64,000 bases of DNA from CF-39 sp035651155 (GTDB taxonomy: Bacteria > Chloroflexota > Limnocylindria > P2-11E). The stretch lies in the NCBI GenBank assembly GCA_035651155.1, contig DASRGG010000026.1:1-64000 (forward strand), read 5' to 3'. Each line of letters opens with the position of its first letter. Positions within the stretch are counted from its first letter, which is position 1. The notes under the pieces were generated by a model. That model did not search any database. It was not told the origin of the DNA and saw nothing but the letters and a program-made list of their open reading frames with translations. The translations under genes were made by a program, and so were the position numbers. Positions 24,171-31,538 of this stretch are shown here, in pieces.

Positions 24171-25232
24171 ATGCTCCCACGCGTGGGCCTCGCCTTCGCG
24201 TGCATCGCGCCGCACGGGAGCATGGCGATCGCCGAGTGGTGCACGCCCGAGCAGCGCCCCCTCGCCGCGCGGACGCGGGCGGCGTTCGAGGAGCTCGGGC
24301 GTCGCTTCGACGCCGCACGCCCGGACGTCACCGTGCTCCTCACGCCGCATCACGTCCACGTCGAGGGACACATGGCCGTCGTGACGGCGGGGGCGATGCA
24401 CGGCATCCTCGAAGGCGGCGCCGGGCGCGTCGAGCTGCGTGCGCGCGTCGACCGCGAGCTCGCGGTCGCGGTGAGGGACGCGGTGGCCGCCGCGGGCGTA
24501 CCGATCGTCGGCCTGTCATACGGCGCGAACGACACCGCCGCCGCGGTCATGCCGATGGACTGGGCGACGCACGTGCCGATCCACTTCATGGGCCGAGACA
24601 GGGTGCCGATCGTCGTGCTGGCGCCCGCGCGCGACCTGTCGTGGGACCGCCACGTCGCGGCGGGACGCGCGATCGCGAGCACGGCGGCGAGCTCCAGCAA
24701 GCGCGTCGCGCTCATCGCGTCATGCGATCACGGACACGGTCACGACGCGAACGGGCCGTATGGCTACCATCCGGAATCGAAGGTGTTCGACGACCGCGTC
24801 GTCGAGCTCGTGAAGCGGAACGCGCTCCGCGAGCTGCTGTCGTTCGAGCCCGCGTTCGTCGCGGCCGCGCACGCGGATTCCTTCTGGCAGATGCTCATGC
24901 TCCACGGCGCGATCGGCGACCGCTGGGACGCCGAGCTCCTCTCGTACGAGGCGCCGACCTACTTCGGGATGCTCTGCGCCGCCTTCACGCCGCGCGACGA
25001 GGGGCTACTACGGCCGGCCGCGCGCCGGCCACTGGGAGAGCCTCTTCCACGAGACGCGCGCCGTGCGCAGTCGGCGGCCGGGTGGGGCTCGCCAGGCCGC
25101 GGACGACAGCCCGGGGAACCGTTCGGCCCGGCAGGTCGTCACCGCGTGCTGAGGGCCGAGAGGCCGGCCCCCATCACGAGGGCCCGCCGATCGCTCGGCG
25201 GGCCCTCGTTCGACGCGCCGCCACGCCTCTAG
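24171..25232 (+). CDS. class III extradiol dioxygenase (LigB family), frameshifted near the 3' end
   Basis: The LigB-fold catalytic protein has CIAPHGSMA near the N-terminus, TPHHVHVEGH, SYGAND and SCDHGHGHD, ending with the family-typical PTYFGMLCAAF. The histidines in HGS, HHVHVEGH and DHGHGHD probably bind the non-haem iron. After the G run at 25001-25004 the current frame shows poor third-position bias. One base fewer would continue as DEGYYGRPRAGHWESLFHE and stop at 25150-25152, ahead of the terminator hairpin. As read, the frame runs through that hairpin into dnaK. A one-base insertion, real or from sequencing, is likely. Substrate unknown. Confidence 0.75.
   Translation: MLPRVGLAFACIAPHGSMAIAEWCTPEQRPLAARTRAAFEELGRRFDAARPDVTVLLTPHHVHVEGHMAVVTAGAMHGILEGGAGRVELRARVDRELAVAVRDAVAAAGVPIVGLSYGANDTAAAVMPMDWATHVPIHFMGRDRVPIVVLAPARDLSWDRHVAAGRAIASTAASSSKRVALIASCDHGHGHDANGPYGYHPESKVFDDRVVELVKRNALRELLSFEPAFVAAAHADSFWQMLMLHGAIGDRWDAELLSYEAPTYFGMLCAAFTPRDEGLLRPAARRPLGEPLPRDARRAQSAAGWGSPGRGRQPGEPFGPAGRHRVLRAERPAPITRARRSLGGPSFDAPPRL
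25178..25207. terminator. bidirectional terminator hairpin between LigB gene and dnaK
   Basis: A perfect 13-bp stem (25178-25190 with 25195-25207) closes a TCGC loop. It lies between two convergent genes, 22 bases beyond dnaK's stop. T tracts are short, so termination may depend on the very stable stem. Confidence 0.7.
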
Positions 25233-27145
25233 CTCTGCTCTTTGAACTCGCCTTCGATGGTGTCGTCCGACTTCCGGTCGCCGGCGGTCGCGCCCGCGGG
25301 CTCACCGTGCTCGTGCTGCGGCTCTCCGGCCTTGGCCTGCTCCTGCTGGTACATGAGCTCGCCGATCTTCTGCGCCGCGTTGCGCAGGTCGTCCATCGCG
25401 GTCTTGATGCGCGCCGTGTCGTCGCCCTTCAGGGTCTCGCGCAGCGACGCGATCTTCTCCTCGACGTCCTTCTTCGTGCCGGCGGGAACCTTGTCGCCGA
25501 GGTCGCGGAGCGACTTCTCGATCTGGTAGGCGAACGAATCGGCCTCGTTGCGCGTCTGGATCCGCTCGACGTTGCGGCGGTCCTCCTCGGCGTGGGCCTG
25601 CGCCTCCTTCACCAGCTTGTCGACCTCCTCCTTCGAGAGGCCGCTCGAGGCGGTGATGGTGACGTGCTGCTCCTTGCCGGTCGCCTTGTCGCGCGCCTTC
25701 ACGTTGAGGATGCCGTTCGCGTCGATGTCGAAGGTGACCTCGATCTGCGGGATGCCACGCGGAGCCGGCGGGATCCCGTCGAGGATGAACCGCGCGAGGC
25801 TCTTGTTGTCGGCGGCGAGCTCGCGCTCGCCCTGGACGACGTGGATCTCGACCTGCGTCTGACCGTCGCTCGCGGTCGTGAAGATCTGGGACTTCGAGGT
25901 CGGGATGGTGCTGTTGCGCTCGATGAGCTTGGTCGCGACGCCGCCGAGCGTCTCGATGCCCAGCGAGAGCGGCGTGACGTCGAGGAGGAGGATGTCCTTC
26001 ACCTCGCCCTTGAGCACGCCGGCCTGGATCGCCGCGCCCACGGCGACGACCTCGTCCGGGTTCACGCTCTTGTTCGGCTCCTTGCCGAAGAGCTTCTTCA
26101 CGGTCTCGACGACGAGCGGCATGCGCGTCATGCCGCCGACGAGGACGATCTCGTCGACCTTGCCGGCGTCGACGCCCGCGTCCGCGAGGCAGCGCTTCAC
26201 CGGCTCGACGGTCTTCTGCACGAGATCGCCGACGAGCTGCTCGAGCTTGCTCCGGGTGAGCGTCATGACCAGGTGCTTCGGACCGGATTGGTCCGCCGTG
26301 ATGAACGGGAGGTTGACCTCGGTCTGCATGGTCGAGCTGAGCTCGATCTTCGCCTTCTCGGCGGCCTCCTTCAGACGCTGCAGCGCCTGACGGTCGCCCC
26401 GCAGATCGATTCCCTGGTCCTTCTTGAACTCCTCGATGAGCCAATCCATGACCCGGACGTCGAAGTCGTCTCCACCGAGGTGCGTGTCGCCGTTGGTGGC
26501 CTTCACCTCGAAGACGCCCTCACCCAGCTGCAGCACCGAGATATCGAAGGTGCCGCCGCCGAGGTCGTAGACGGCGATGACCTCGTCCTTCTTCTTGTCG
26601 AGGCCGTACGCCAGCGACGCGGCGGTCGGCTCGTTGATGATGCGGAGCACCTCGAGTCCCGCGATCTGCCCGGCGTCCTTCGTGGCCTGGCGCTGGCTGT
26701 CGTCGAAGTAGGCGGGCACGGTGATGACGGCCTGCGTCACCTTGTCGCCCAGGAACGCCTCGGCGTCGGTCTTCAGCTTCGAGAGGATCATCGCCGAGAC
26801 CTCGGGCGGACTCAGCTTGCGCCCGTCTCCCAGCCCGATCTCGACGCCGCCGTTGGCGGCCTGCATGACCTTGTACGGGACCTGCTTCATCGAGCGCTGC
26901 ACCTCGGGGTCCGTGAAGCGGCGCCCCATGAAGCGCTTGATCGAGTAGATCGTGTTCTCCGCGTTCGTGATGGCCTGCCGCTTGGCGACCTGCCCCACAA
27001 GACGCTCCCCGCTCTTCGTGAACGCGACGACCGACGGAGTGATCCGTCCGCCCTCCGCGTTCGGGATGATCGTCGGCTCGCCGCCTTCCATGACGGCCAT
27101 CGCCGAGTTCGTGGTACCGAGATCGATACCGATCACACGTGGCAT
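25229..27145 (-). CDS. dnaK: molecular chaperone DnaK (Hsp70)
   Basis: This is a 638-residue Hsp70. The ATPase domain has the signatures GIDLGTTNSAMAV, VYDLGGGTFDISVL and ILVGGMTRMPLV-type. The substrate-binding domain starts near DVTPLSLGIET and is followed by a helical lid. The ATG at 27145 gives the standard MPRVIGIDLGTTN; the frame extends upstream without homology. It is the third gene of hrcA-grpE-dnaK, two bases after grpE, so CIRCE/HrcA should control it. Confidence 0.97.
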   Translation of the reverse strand: MPRVIGIDLGTTNSAMAVMEGGEPTIIPNAEGGRITPSVVAFTKSGERLVGQVAKRQAITNAENTIYSIKRFMGRRFTDPEVQRSMKQVPYKVMQAANGGVEIGLGDGRKLSPPEVSAMILSKLKTDAEAFLGDKVTQAVITVPAYFDDSQRQATKDAGQIAGLEVLRIINEPTAASLAYGLDKKKDEVIAVYDLGGGTFDISVLQLGEGVFEVKATNGDTHLGGDDFDVRVMDWLIEEFKKDQGIDLRGDRQALQRLKEAAEKAKIELSSTMQTEVNLPFITADQSGPKHLVMTLTRSKLEQLVGDLVQKTVEPVKRCLADAGVDAGKVDEIVLVGGMTRMPLVVETVKKLFGKEPNKSVNPDEVVAVGAAIQAGVLKGEVKDILLLDVTPLSLGIETLGGVATKLIERNSTIPTSKSQIFTTASDGQTQVEIHVVQGERELAADNKSLARFILDGIPPAPRGIPQIEVTFDIDANGILNVKARDKATGKEQHVTITASSGLSKEEVDKLVKEAQAHAEEDRRNVERIQTRNEADSFAYQIEKSLRDLGDKVPAGTKKDVEEKIASLRETLKGDDTARIKTAMDDLRNAAQKIGELMYQQEQAKAGEPQHEHGEPAGATAGDRKSDDTIEGEFKEQS

Positions 27146-27147
27146 TG

Positions 27148-27711
27148 CTATGACTCCTTCTTTTTGGCGACCGTCACGAGCGCGGGGCGGATGACCCGAT
27201 CGTGCAGGCGATACGCCTTTTGGTGTTCTTCGATGACCGCGCCCTCTGGTTGGTCGGACTCGACGTACGCGACGGCGTGGTGCTGGTATGGGTCGAAGGG
27301 CTTCCCGAGCGACTCGATCGGCTCGAGCCCCTCGGATTCGAGGATCTGGCGGAGCCTGCGCTCCACCAGCCACATCCCCTCGACCCACGGCTGGCCCTTG
27401 AGCTCGTCGGGCACGGTCGCGAGGGCGCGATCGTACCCGTCCAGCACGTCGAGCAGCTTCGCGATGAGGTCCGCCTTCGCGAACCTCGCGAACTCCGCGC
27501 GCTCGGCGTCGGTGCGCTTGCGGTAGTTCGCGAAATCGGCCGCCAGGCGCTGAAGATCGGCGGTGAGCTCGGCGACCTTCTGCTCCGCATCGGTCGCGGG
27601 CCGATCGCCGACGCTCTCCTCGGTCTGTATCTGCGAGTGCCCGTTCGGGCCCCGCGACCGCAGACGCTCCTCGAGGAGCTCCTCCGCCTTTCGCGCTTTC
27701 TCGTCCATCAC
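27148..27711 (-). CDS. grpE: nucleotide exchange factor GrpE
   Basis: The 187-residue protein has a long coiled coil (about 40-100, with LQRLAADFANYRKRTDAER) and a C-terminal beta domain with GMWLVERRLRQIL and GKPFDPYQHHAVAY. It releases ADP from DnaK. The gene begins with two ATG codons overlapping the hrcA stop, between hrcA and dnaK in the standard heat-shock operon order. Confidence 0.95.
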   Translation of the reverse strand: MMDEKARKAEELLEERLRSRGPNGHSQIQTEESVGDRPATDAEQKVAELTADLQRLAADFANYRKRTDAERAEFARFAKADLIAKLLDVLDGYDRALATVPDELKGQPWVEGMWLVERRLRQILESEGLEPIESLGKPFDPYQHHAVAYVESDQPEGAVIEEHQKAYRLHDRVIRPALVTVAKKKES

Positions 27712-28760
27712 TCGCCCTCCATGACGCGCACCAGGTCGCTCATGAGCGATCCCACGTACCGCACGGCGCCGATGGAGCGCGCGTAGTCCATCCGCGTCGG
27801 ACCGACCACACCCACATAGCCGACGACGTCGCCCCCGGCGCCGTAACGGCCGAAGACCAGGCTGAACCCGCGCAGCGGCGCGAGACGATGCTCGCTGCCG
27901 ATCGCCACGGTGACCTCGCCCGCCCCCAGCTCGTGCGGCAGGATCTCCGCCAGCCGGGTCCGGTCCTCCAGCAGCCGGACCATGTCGCGGATGCTCTCGG
28001 TCTCCGCGAACTCGGGCTGGACGAGGATGTTCTGGATGCCGTCGTAGTACACGTCCCGCGCTCGACCAGCGTCGTGCTCCTCGAGGAGACGCGCGAGCGC
28101 CGTGACCAGCACGCGGTCGCCGCCCCCTTCGTTCGCCGCGGTGGCGCGCACGGCGCTCACGTCCCGATCCGCGAGCTCGGCCGTGACGCGGGTCGAGAAG
28201 CGCCGGAGGTGCTCGGTGGAGACCGGGTCAGCGAGCTCGATGAGCTGCTGCTGGACCGCGCCGCCATCCAGCACGGCGACCAGAAGCACGCGGTGCTCGT
28301 TGATCGGGACCGCCTCGACGTGCCTTAGGACCGCGTGCGACATCGCGGGCGGCGTCACGATGGACGCCTCGGCCGTCAGCCGGGCCAGCGTCGACGCCGC
28401 GAGCCGCAGCCACTCCGCGGTGTTCGAGCGCGCCTGCTGGAACTGGTGGCTCACGGTGAGCTGTTCCGCCGGCCGGAGCCCCGTCCGCGGCATGAGGCTC
28501 TCGATGAAGTAGCGGTAGCCCAGATCCGTCGGGACGCGGCCGGCCGAGGTGTGCGGATGCGTGAGCAGGCCGAGCTCCTCGAGCGCGGCCAGCTCGCTCC
28601 GCACCGTCGCCGAGGACACGCCGAAGGCGTACCGGCGCACGAGCGCGGCGGACGCCACGGGCTCCGCGGTGGCGATGTACTCCCGGATCACGGCCCGCAG
28701 CAGCTCACGCTGGCGGTCGGCGAGCTCGGGAAGTCGGTTTTTGGTCAGATTTTCGGCCAT
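27708..28760 (-). CDS. hrcA: heat-inducible transcription repressor HrcA
   Basis: The 350-residue repressor has an N-terminal winged helix (LADRQRELLRAVIREYI, then YAFGVSSATVRSELAALEELG) and a C-terminal GAF-like effector domain. The ATG at 28760 gives the family N-terminus; its first base is also the last base of the CIRCE element, leaving no space for a Shine-Dalgarno sequence. It represses its own operon at CIRCE, with folding assisted by GroEL in characterised systems. Confidence 0.95.
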   Translation of the reverse strand: MAENLTKNRLPELADRQRELLRAVIREYIATAEPVASAALVRRYAFGVSSATVRSELAALEELGLLTHPHTSAGRVPTDLGYRYFIESLMPRTGLRPAEQLTVSHQFQQARSNTAEWLRLAASTLARLTAEASIVTPPAMSHAVLRHVEAVPINEHRVLLVAVLDGGAVQQQLIELADPVSTEHLRRFSTRVTAELADRDVSAVRATAANEGGGDRVLVTALARLLEEHDAGRARDVYYDGIQNILVQPEFAETESIRDMVRLLEDRTRLAEILPHELGAGEVTVAIGSEHRLAPLRGFSLVFGRYGAGGDVVGYVGVVGPTRMDYARSIGAVRYVGSLMSDLVRVMEGE

Positions 28761-28786
28761 TAGCACTCTTCGGTTGAGAGTGCTAA
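28760..28786. promoter_or_regulatory. CIRCE operator
   Basis: The perfect consensus TTAGCACTC-N9-GAGTGCTAA is the binding site of HrcA. It lies directly between the hrcA promoter and its start codon. A transcript starting seven bases below the -10 box would begin inside it. Confidence 0.97.
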
Positions 28787-28788
28787 CT

Positions 28789-28817
28789 AGGGTATTCAAC
28801 CGGCTCGCGAGCGTCAA
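28789..28817 (-). promoter_or_regulatory. housekeeping-type promoter of hrcA-grpE-dnaK
   Basis: On the minus strand TTGACG (28812-28817) and TACCCT (28789-28794) are separated by 17 bases, close to the -35/-10 consensus, immediately upstream of CIRCE. Confidence 0.75.
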
Positions 28818-28845
28818 GGGGCGCCGACGACTGCGACGGCTGCCG

Positions 28846-29238
28846 CTACGCCGCCTTCGGTGCGACCAGCGCGCGCACGCGGGAGACGAGATCGTCGAGC
28901 TCGAACGGCTTCGTGACGTAGTCGGCGGCTCCGAGCTCGGCCGCGTACATCCGCTCGGAAAGGCCGAAGATCGCGGTGACGACGATCACCGGCATCTTCG
29001 CGATGCGGCCGTCGGCGCGCAGCTCGCGCAGCACCGAGAACCCGTCACGTCTCGGCATCATGAGGTCGAGGATCATCAGGGACGGCTCCGAGGCGTCGAC
29101 GAGACGCATCGCCTCATCGCCGTCGGTCGCGAGCTTCGCGTCGAGGCCCTCGTCCTTCAGGGCGCTCACGATCACGTCGCCGAGCGCTGCATCGTCCTCG
29201 ACGACGAGGATGAGCGGGCGCCTGCGACGAGCGACTAC
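28846..29238 (-). CDS. single-domain response regulator, no standard start codon
   Basis: A CheY-like receiver of about 130 residues: LVVEDDAAL with the acidic pair, phosphoacceptor Asp in LMILDLMMPRRDGFS, and Lys in YVTKPFELDDLVSRV. There is no output domain. The conserved N-terminus PLILVVEDD follows directly on the Crp-like gene, but no ATG, GTG or TTG lies in the correct place. A strong AAAAGGAG sits eight bases before a GTA (29238-29236) that overlaps the upstream TAG, so I place the start there tentatively. Translational coupling with the Crp-like gene is likely. Confidence 0.8.
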   Translation of the reverse strand, partial: VVARRRRPLILVVEDDAALGDVIVSALKDEGLDAKLATDGDEAMRLVDASEPSLMILDLMMPRRDGFSVLRELRADGRIAKMPVIVVTAIFGLSERMYAAELGAADYVTKPFELDDLVSRVRALVAPKAA

Positions 29239-29912
29239 AGCCGGATCTCCTTTTGGAGCTTGTCGCGATCGCGGATCACGATGTGCCTCCGCTTGATCTC
29301 GATGATCTCCCGACGCTCGAGGTCGCCGAGCACACGGTTCACGGACACGCGGGACGCGCCGATGAACGCGGCCAGCTCGTCTTGCGTGAGCGTGAGCTCC
29401 AGCTTCTCGCTGCCGTCGTTCTGCGCGAGGTCGAGCAGGTACTTGGCCACGCGGCTCGGGACGTCGAGGAAGATGAGGTCCTCGACGCGGTCGGAGAGCC
29501 GGCGGATCGTCTTCGCGAGCGCGTCGAGCACCACGCGCACGGCCGCCGGGTGGGTCTCCAGGAAGGCGAGGAAGTCGTCGCGCGCGAGGAGCGCGGCGCG
29601 GGTGTCCTCGAGCGCCGTCGCCGACGCGGAGCGCGGGCTGCCGTCGAAGAGCGCGAGCTCGCCGAAGTGGTCGCCCGTCCGCATGATCGCGACGAGCGCT
29701 TCCTGCCCGAATTCTCCGGGGAGCGCGATCTTCACCGCGCCGTCGAGGACGACGTACAGGTGGGTGCCCGGATCGTCCTTCCGAAAGAGCGTCTCGCCGC
29801 GCTTGAACGTCCGCATGCGCACGCGCTCCGCCAGCTGCAGGAGCTCCGTTTCGGGAAGCTTGCTGAACAGGGGGTAGCGCCGGAGGTGCTCGGCAAGACG
29901 TGACTCGGGCAC
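29235..29912 (-). CDS. Crp/Fnr-family transcriptional regulator
   Basis: The 225-residue protein has an N-terminal cyclic-nucleotide-binding beta roll (RGETLFRKDDPGTHLYVVLDG, GDHFGELALFDGSPRSAS), a dimerisation helix and a C-terminal HTH with LTQDELAAFIGASRVSVNRVL. GELALFDGSPRSAS matches the phosphate-binding cassette with Arg, so cAMP or a similar nucleotide is a plausible effector. There are no Fnr-type iron-sulphur cysteines. The start is GTG. Upstream of and overlapping the receiver gene. Confidence 0.9.
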   Translation of the reverse strand: MPESRLAEHLRRYPLFSKLPETELLQLAERVRMRTFKRGETLFRKDDPGTHLYVVLDGAVKIALPGEFGQEALVAIMRTGDHFGELALFDGSPRSASATALEDTRAALLARDDFLAFLETHPAAVRVVLDALAKTIRRLSDRVEDLIFLDVPSRVAKYLLDLAQNDGSEKLELTLTQDELAAFIGASRVSVNRVLGDLERREIIEIKRRHIVIRDRDKLQKEIRL

Positions 29913-29979
29913 GAGATCGAATGGTACGTCGCACCTCGCTCACTCACTCACTTGACGGACGTGCGAGCATCGACCGCCC

Positions 29980-30891
29980 GTGGATACGGATACCACCGTT
30001 CGCGTCGGCGAGGCGTACATCTCGGGCGCGCTGACCGCGCTCGAAGACGGCGCCCGCACGCGACTCTTCTACGAGCTCCTCGCCGAGGTGGCCGGAACGG
30101 CGGGCCTCCGCGCCTACCTTCCCCACCGCGTGACCGACCCGGTCGCGGCGGCACACCTCGATCCGCGCGCCGTGTACGACATCGATCGCGCGCACGTCAC
30201 CGGATCGCGCGTCGTCGTGGCCTATGCCGGTATCCCTTCATTCGGCGTGGGCATCGAGGTGGAGCTGGCGCGAGAGCACGGGATCCCGGTCATCCTCGTC
30301 GTCGAGCGTGATCGCACCGCCTCGCGCCTCCTCCTCGGGAATCCCGCGGTCGTGGAGGTCGTGCGCTTCGCCGATCTCGACGGCCTGCGCCGCTCGCTCG
30401 TCGCCGCGCTCGAGCGCGTGCGCGACGTCGTCGCGAGCGAGGTGCGCCAGGCGGTCTCAGATGACGTCGTCGTCCAGCGGTTCCTCGCGTCGCTCGAGCA
30501 GGCGCGGCATCTCCCGGATGGCGAGGTCGCCGCGCTCCTGCGCATCGGGGAGCTCGACGGCGAAGCCGCGACGGCGATCCGCGACGCGGTGGCGACCGGC
30601 CGCCTCTTCGGCGCCGGCCTGCGTGACCTGGTCGGGCGGTACGCGCTGCGTGGCGCGGAGCTTGGGGCGTTCGTCCTTCGCGAGGTGCTCGAGCGGCCGC
30701 TGACGGAGGTCGCGCGGATGCTGGGGAGCGATCCGCGCACCGTGAAGCGGCGGCTCGAGACCGCGCGTTCGCGCATCGGACTTCCAGACGACGCGACGGG
30801 CCCGGACATCGCACAATGGTTGGTGACCGAGCTCATCGCGCCGCCGACGCGGGCGCTGCAGCTCCATCTTTTCGACGGGAGACGGGTGTAA
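29980..30891 (+). CDS. nucleoside-2-deoxyribosyltransferase-like domain fused to HTH
   Basis: The 303-residue protein starts with GTG. Residues 1-110 resemble the nucleoside 2-deoxyribosyltransferase fold: YISGALTALEDG near the start, DIDRAHVTGSRVVVAYAG, then SFGVGIEVELAREHGIPVILV, whose Glu is the usual catalytic position. The middle is helical. Residues about 225-275 (LREVLERPLTEVARMLG, DPRTVKRRLETARSRIG) look like a sigma-region-4 or FIS-type helix-turn-helix. I do not recognise a named family for the whole. A nucleotide-sensing regulator is one possibility. Confidence 0.6.
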   Translation: MDTDTTVRVGEAYISGALTALEDGARTRLFYELLAEVAGTAGLRAYLPHRVTDPVAAAHLDPRAVYDIDRAHVTGSRVVVAYAGIPSFGVGIEVELAREHGIPVILVVERDRTASRLLLGNPAVVEVVRFADLDGLRRSLVAALERVRDVVASEVRQAVSDDVVVQRFLASLEQARHLPDGEVAALLRIGELDGEAATAIRDAVATGRLFGAGLRDLVGRYALRGAELGAFVLREVLERPLTEVARMLGSDPRTVKRRLETARSRIGLPDDATGPDIAQWLVTELIAPPTRALQLHLFDGRRV

Positions 30892-30897
30892 GGCCGC

Positions 30898-31005
30898 ATG
30901 AGCAAAGGGCAGCGCAAGCAGAAGACGACGGGCAAGCTGGGCTGGCGCAGCAAGAAGGCGAACCACGGGCGCAAGCCCGGGATGGGTCGCGGCAAGCGCA
31001 ACTAG
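30898..31005 (+). CDS. small basic protein of 35 residues
   Basis: The short ORF begins MSKGQRKQKTTGKLGWRS and ends GRKPGMGRGKRN, with about two fifths Lys/Arg and many Gly. It starts six bases after the preceding stop and is followed by a strong terminator, so it is probably translated as the second gene of that operon. The start resembles the ribosomal bTHX peptide (MGKGDRRTRRGK), but length and sequence differ; otherwise unknown. Confidence 0.55.
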   Translation: MSKGQRKQKTTGKLGWRSKKANHGRKPGMGRGKRN

Positions 31006-31032
31006 GGCCAGCGCGCGCGGCCACGAAGAACA

Positions 31033-31060
31033 AAACACCCCGCCGTCTGGCGGGGTGTTT
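31033..31060. terminator. bidirectional intrinsic terminator
   Basis: A perfect 12-bp stem (31033-31044 with 31049-31060) has a GTCT loop. It begins with AAA and ends with TTT, so it has a short U tract in both directions. It lies between the convergent small basic protein gene and the Lys/Arg-repeat gene and can end both. Confidence 0.85.
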
Positions 31061-31080
31061 CGCTGTCTAGTGGAGGGCGT

Positions 31081-31482
31081 CTAGCGGCGGCGAGTGCTCT
31101 TGCGGCGTCCGGCGGACGTACGCGCGGTGGCCTTCTTCCGGGCGGTGGTCTTCTCGCGCGCGGCCGTCTTCTTGCGGGCCGTGGTCTTGCGGCGGCCGGT
31201 GGACTTTCGGGCCGTCGTCTTCGTTCGGCCGGCCGACGCGCGCGCCGTGGTCTTCGTGCGCGCGGTCGTCTTCTTGCGCGCGGTCGTCTTCTTCCGTGCG
31301 GTGGTCTTCTCGCGCGCTCCGCCTCCGGTCGCGGCACGACCGGCCGCGGATGGTCCGCCCGTGTCGGATCCGCTCACGGGCGTCGGCGGCGGCGGTGTGG
31401 GCTGCGCGGGCTGCGGTGACGGCCAAACCGAACCAGGCTGCTGCTCGCTGGACCAGTCGGAGCCGCGGTTCTCAGACTGCAT
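31081..31482 (-). CDS. Lys/Arg-rich repeat protein, histone H1-like
   Basis: The 133-residue protein starts with an acidic and Pro-rich head (about 1-40). Some 80 residues follow made of KTTARK-type repeats (KTTARKKTTARKKTTAR and variants KTAAR, ASAGRTK, STGRRK), ending KSTRRR. This composition resembles bacterial histone H1-like or HU-tail proteins, suggesting DNA or RNA binding. GGGGAGGAAGT before the ATG is a good ribosome binding site. The same repeat forms the C-terminal tail of the glyoxalase-fold protein at 44626. Repeat-unit codons are similar, so this tract may expand and contract. Confidence 0.75.
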   Translation of the reverse strand: MQSENRGSDWSSEQQPGSVWPSPQPAQPTPPPPTPVSGSDTGGPSAAGRAATGGGAREKTTARKKTTARKKTTARTKTTARASAGRTKTTARKSTGRRKTTARKKTAAREKTTARKKATARTSAGRRKSTRRR

Positions 31483-31538
31483 ACTTCCTCCCCGTTCATT
31501 CGCGATCGGCGGCGATCGCGAACGTCATAACGCGTCCG

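Noticed and set aside
31140..31310. Short repeats in the TTARK gene considered as a CRISPR array
   Set aside because: The repeats are coding, contiguous, degenerate units without unique spacers and without cas genes.
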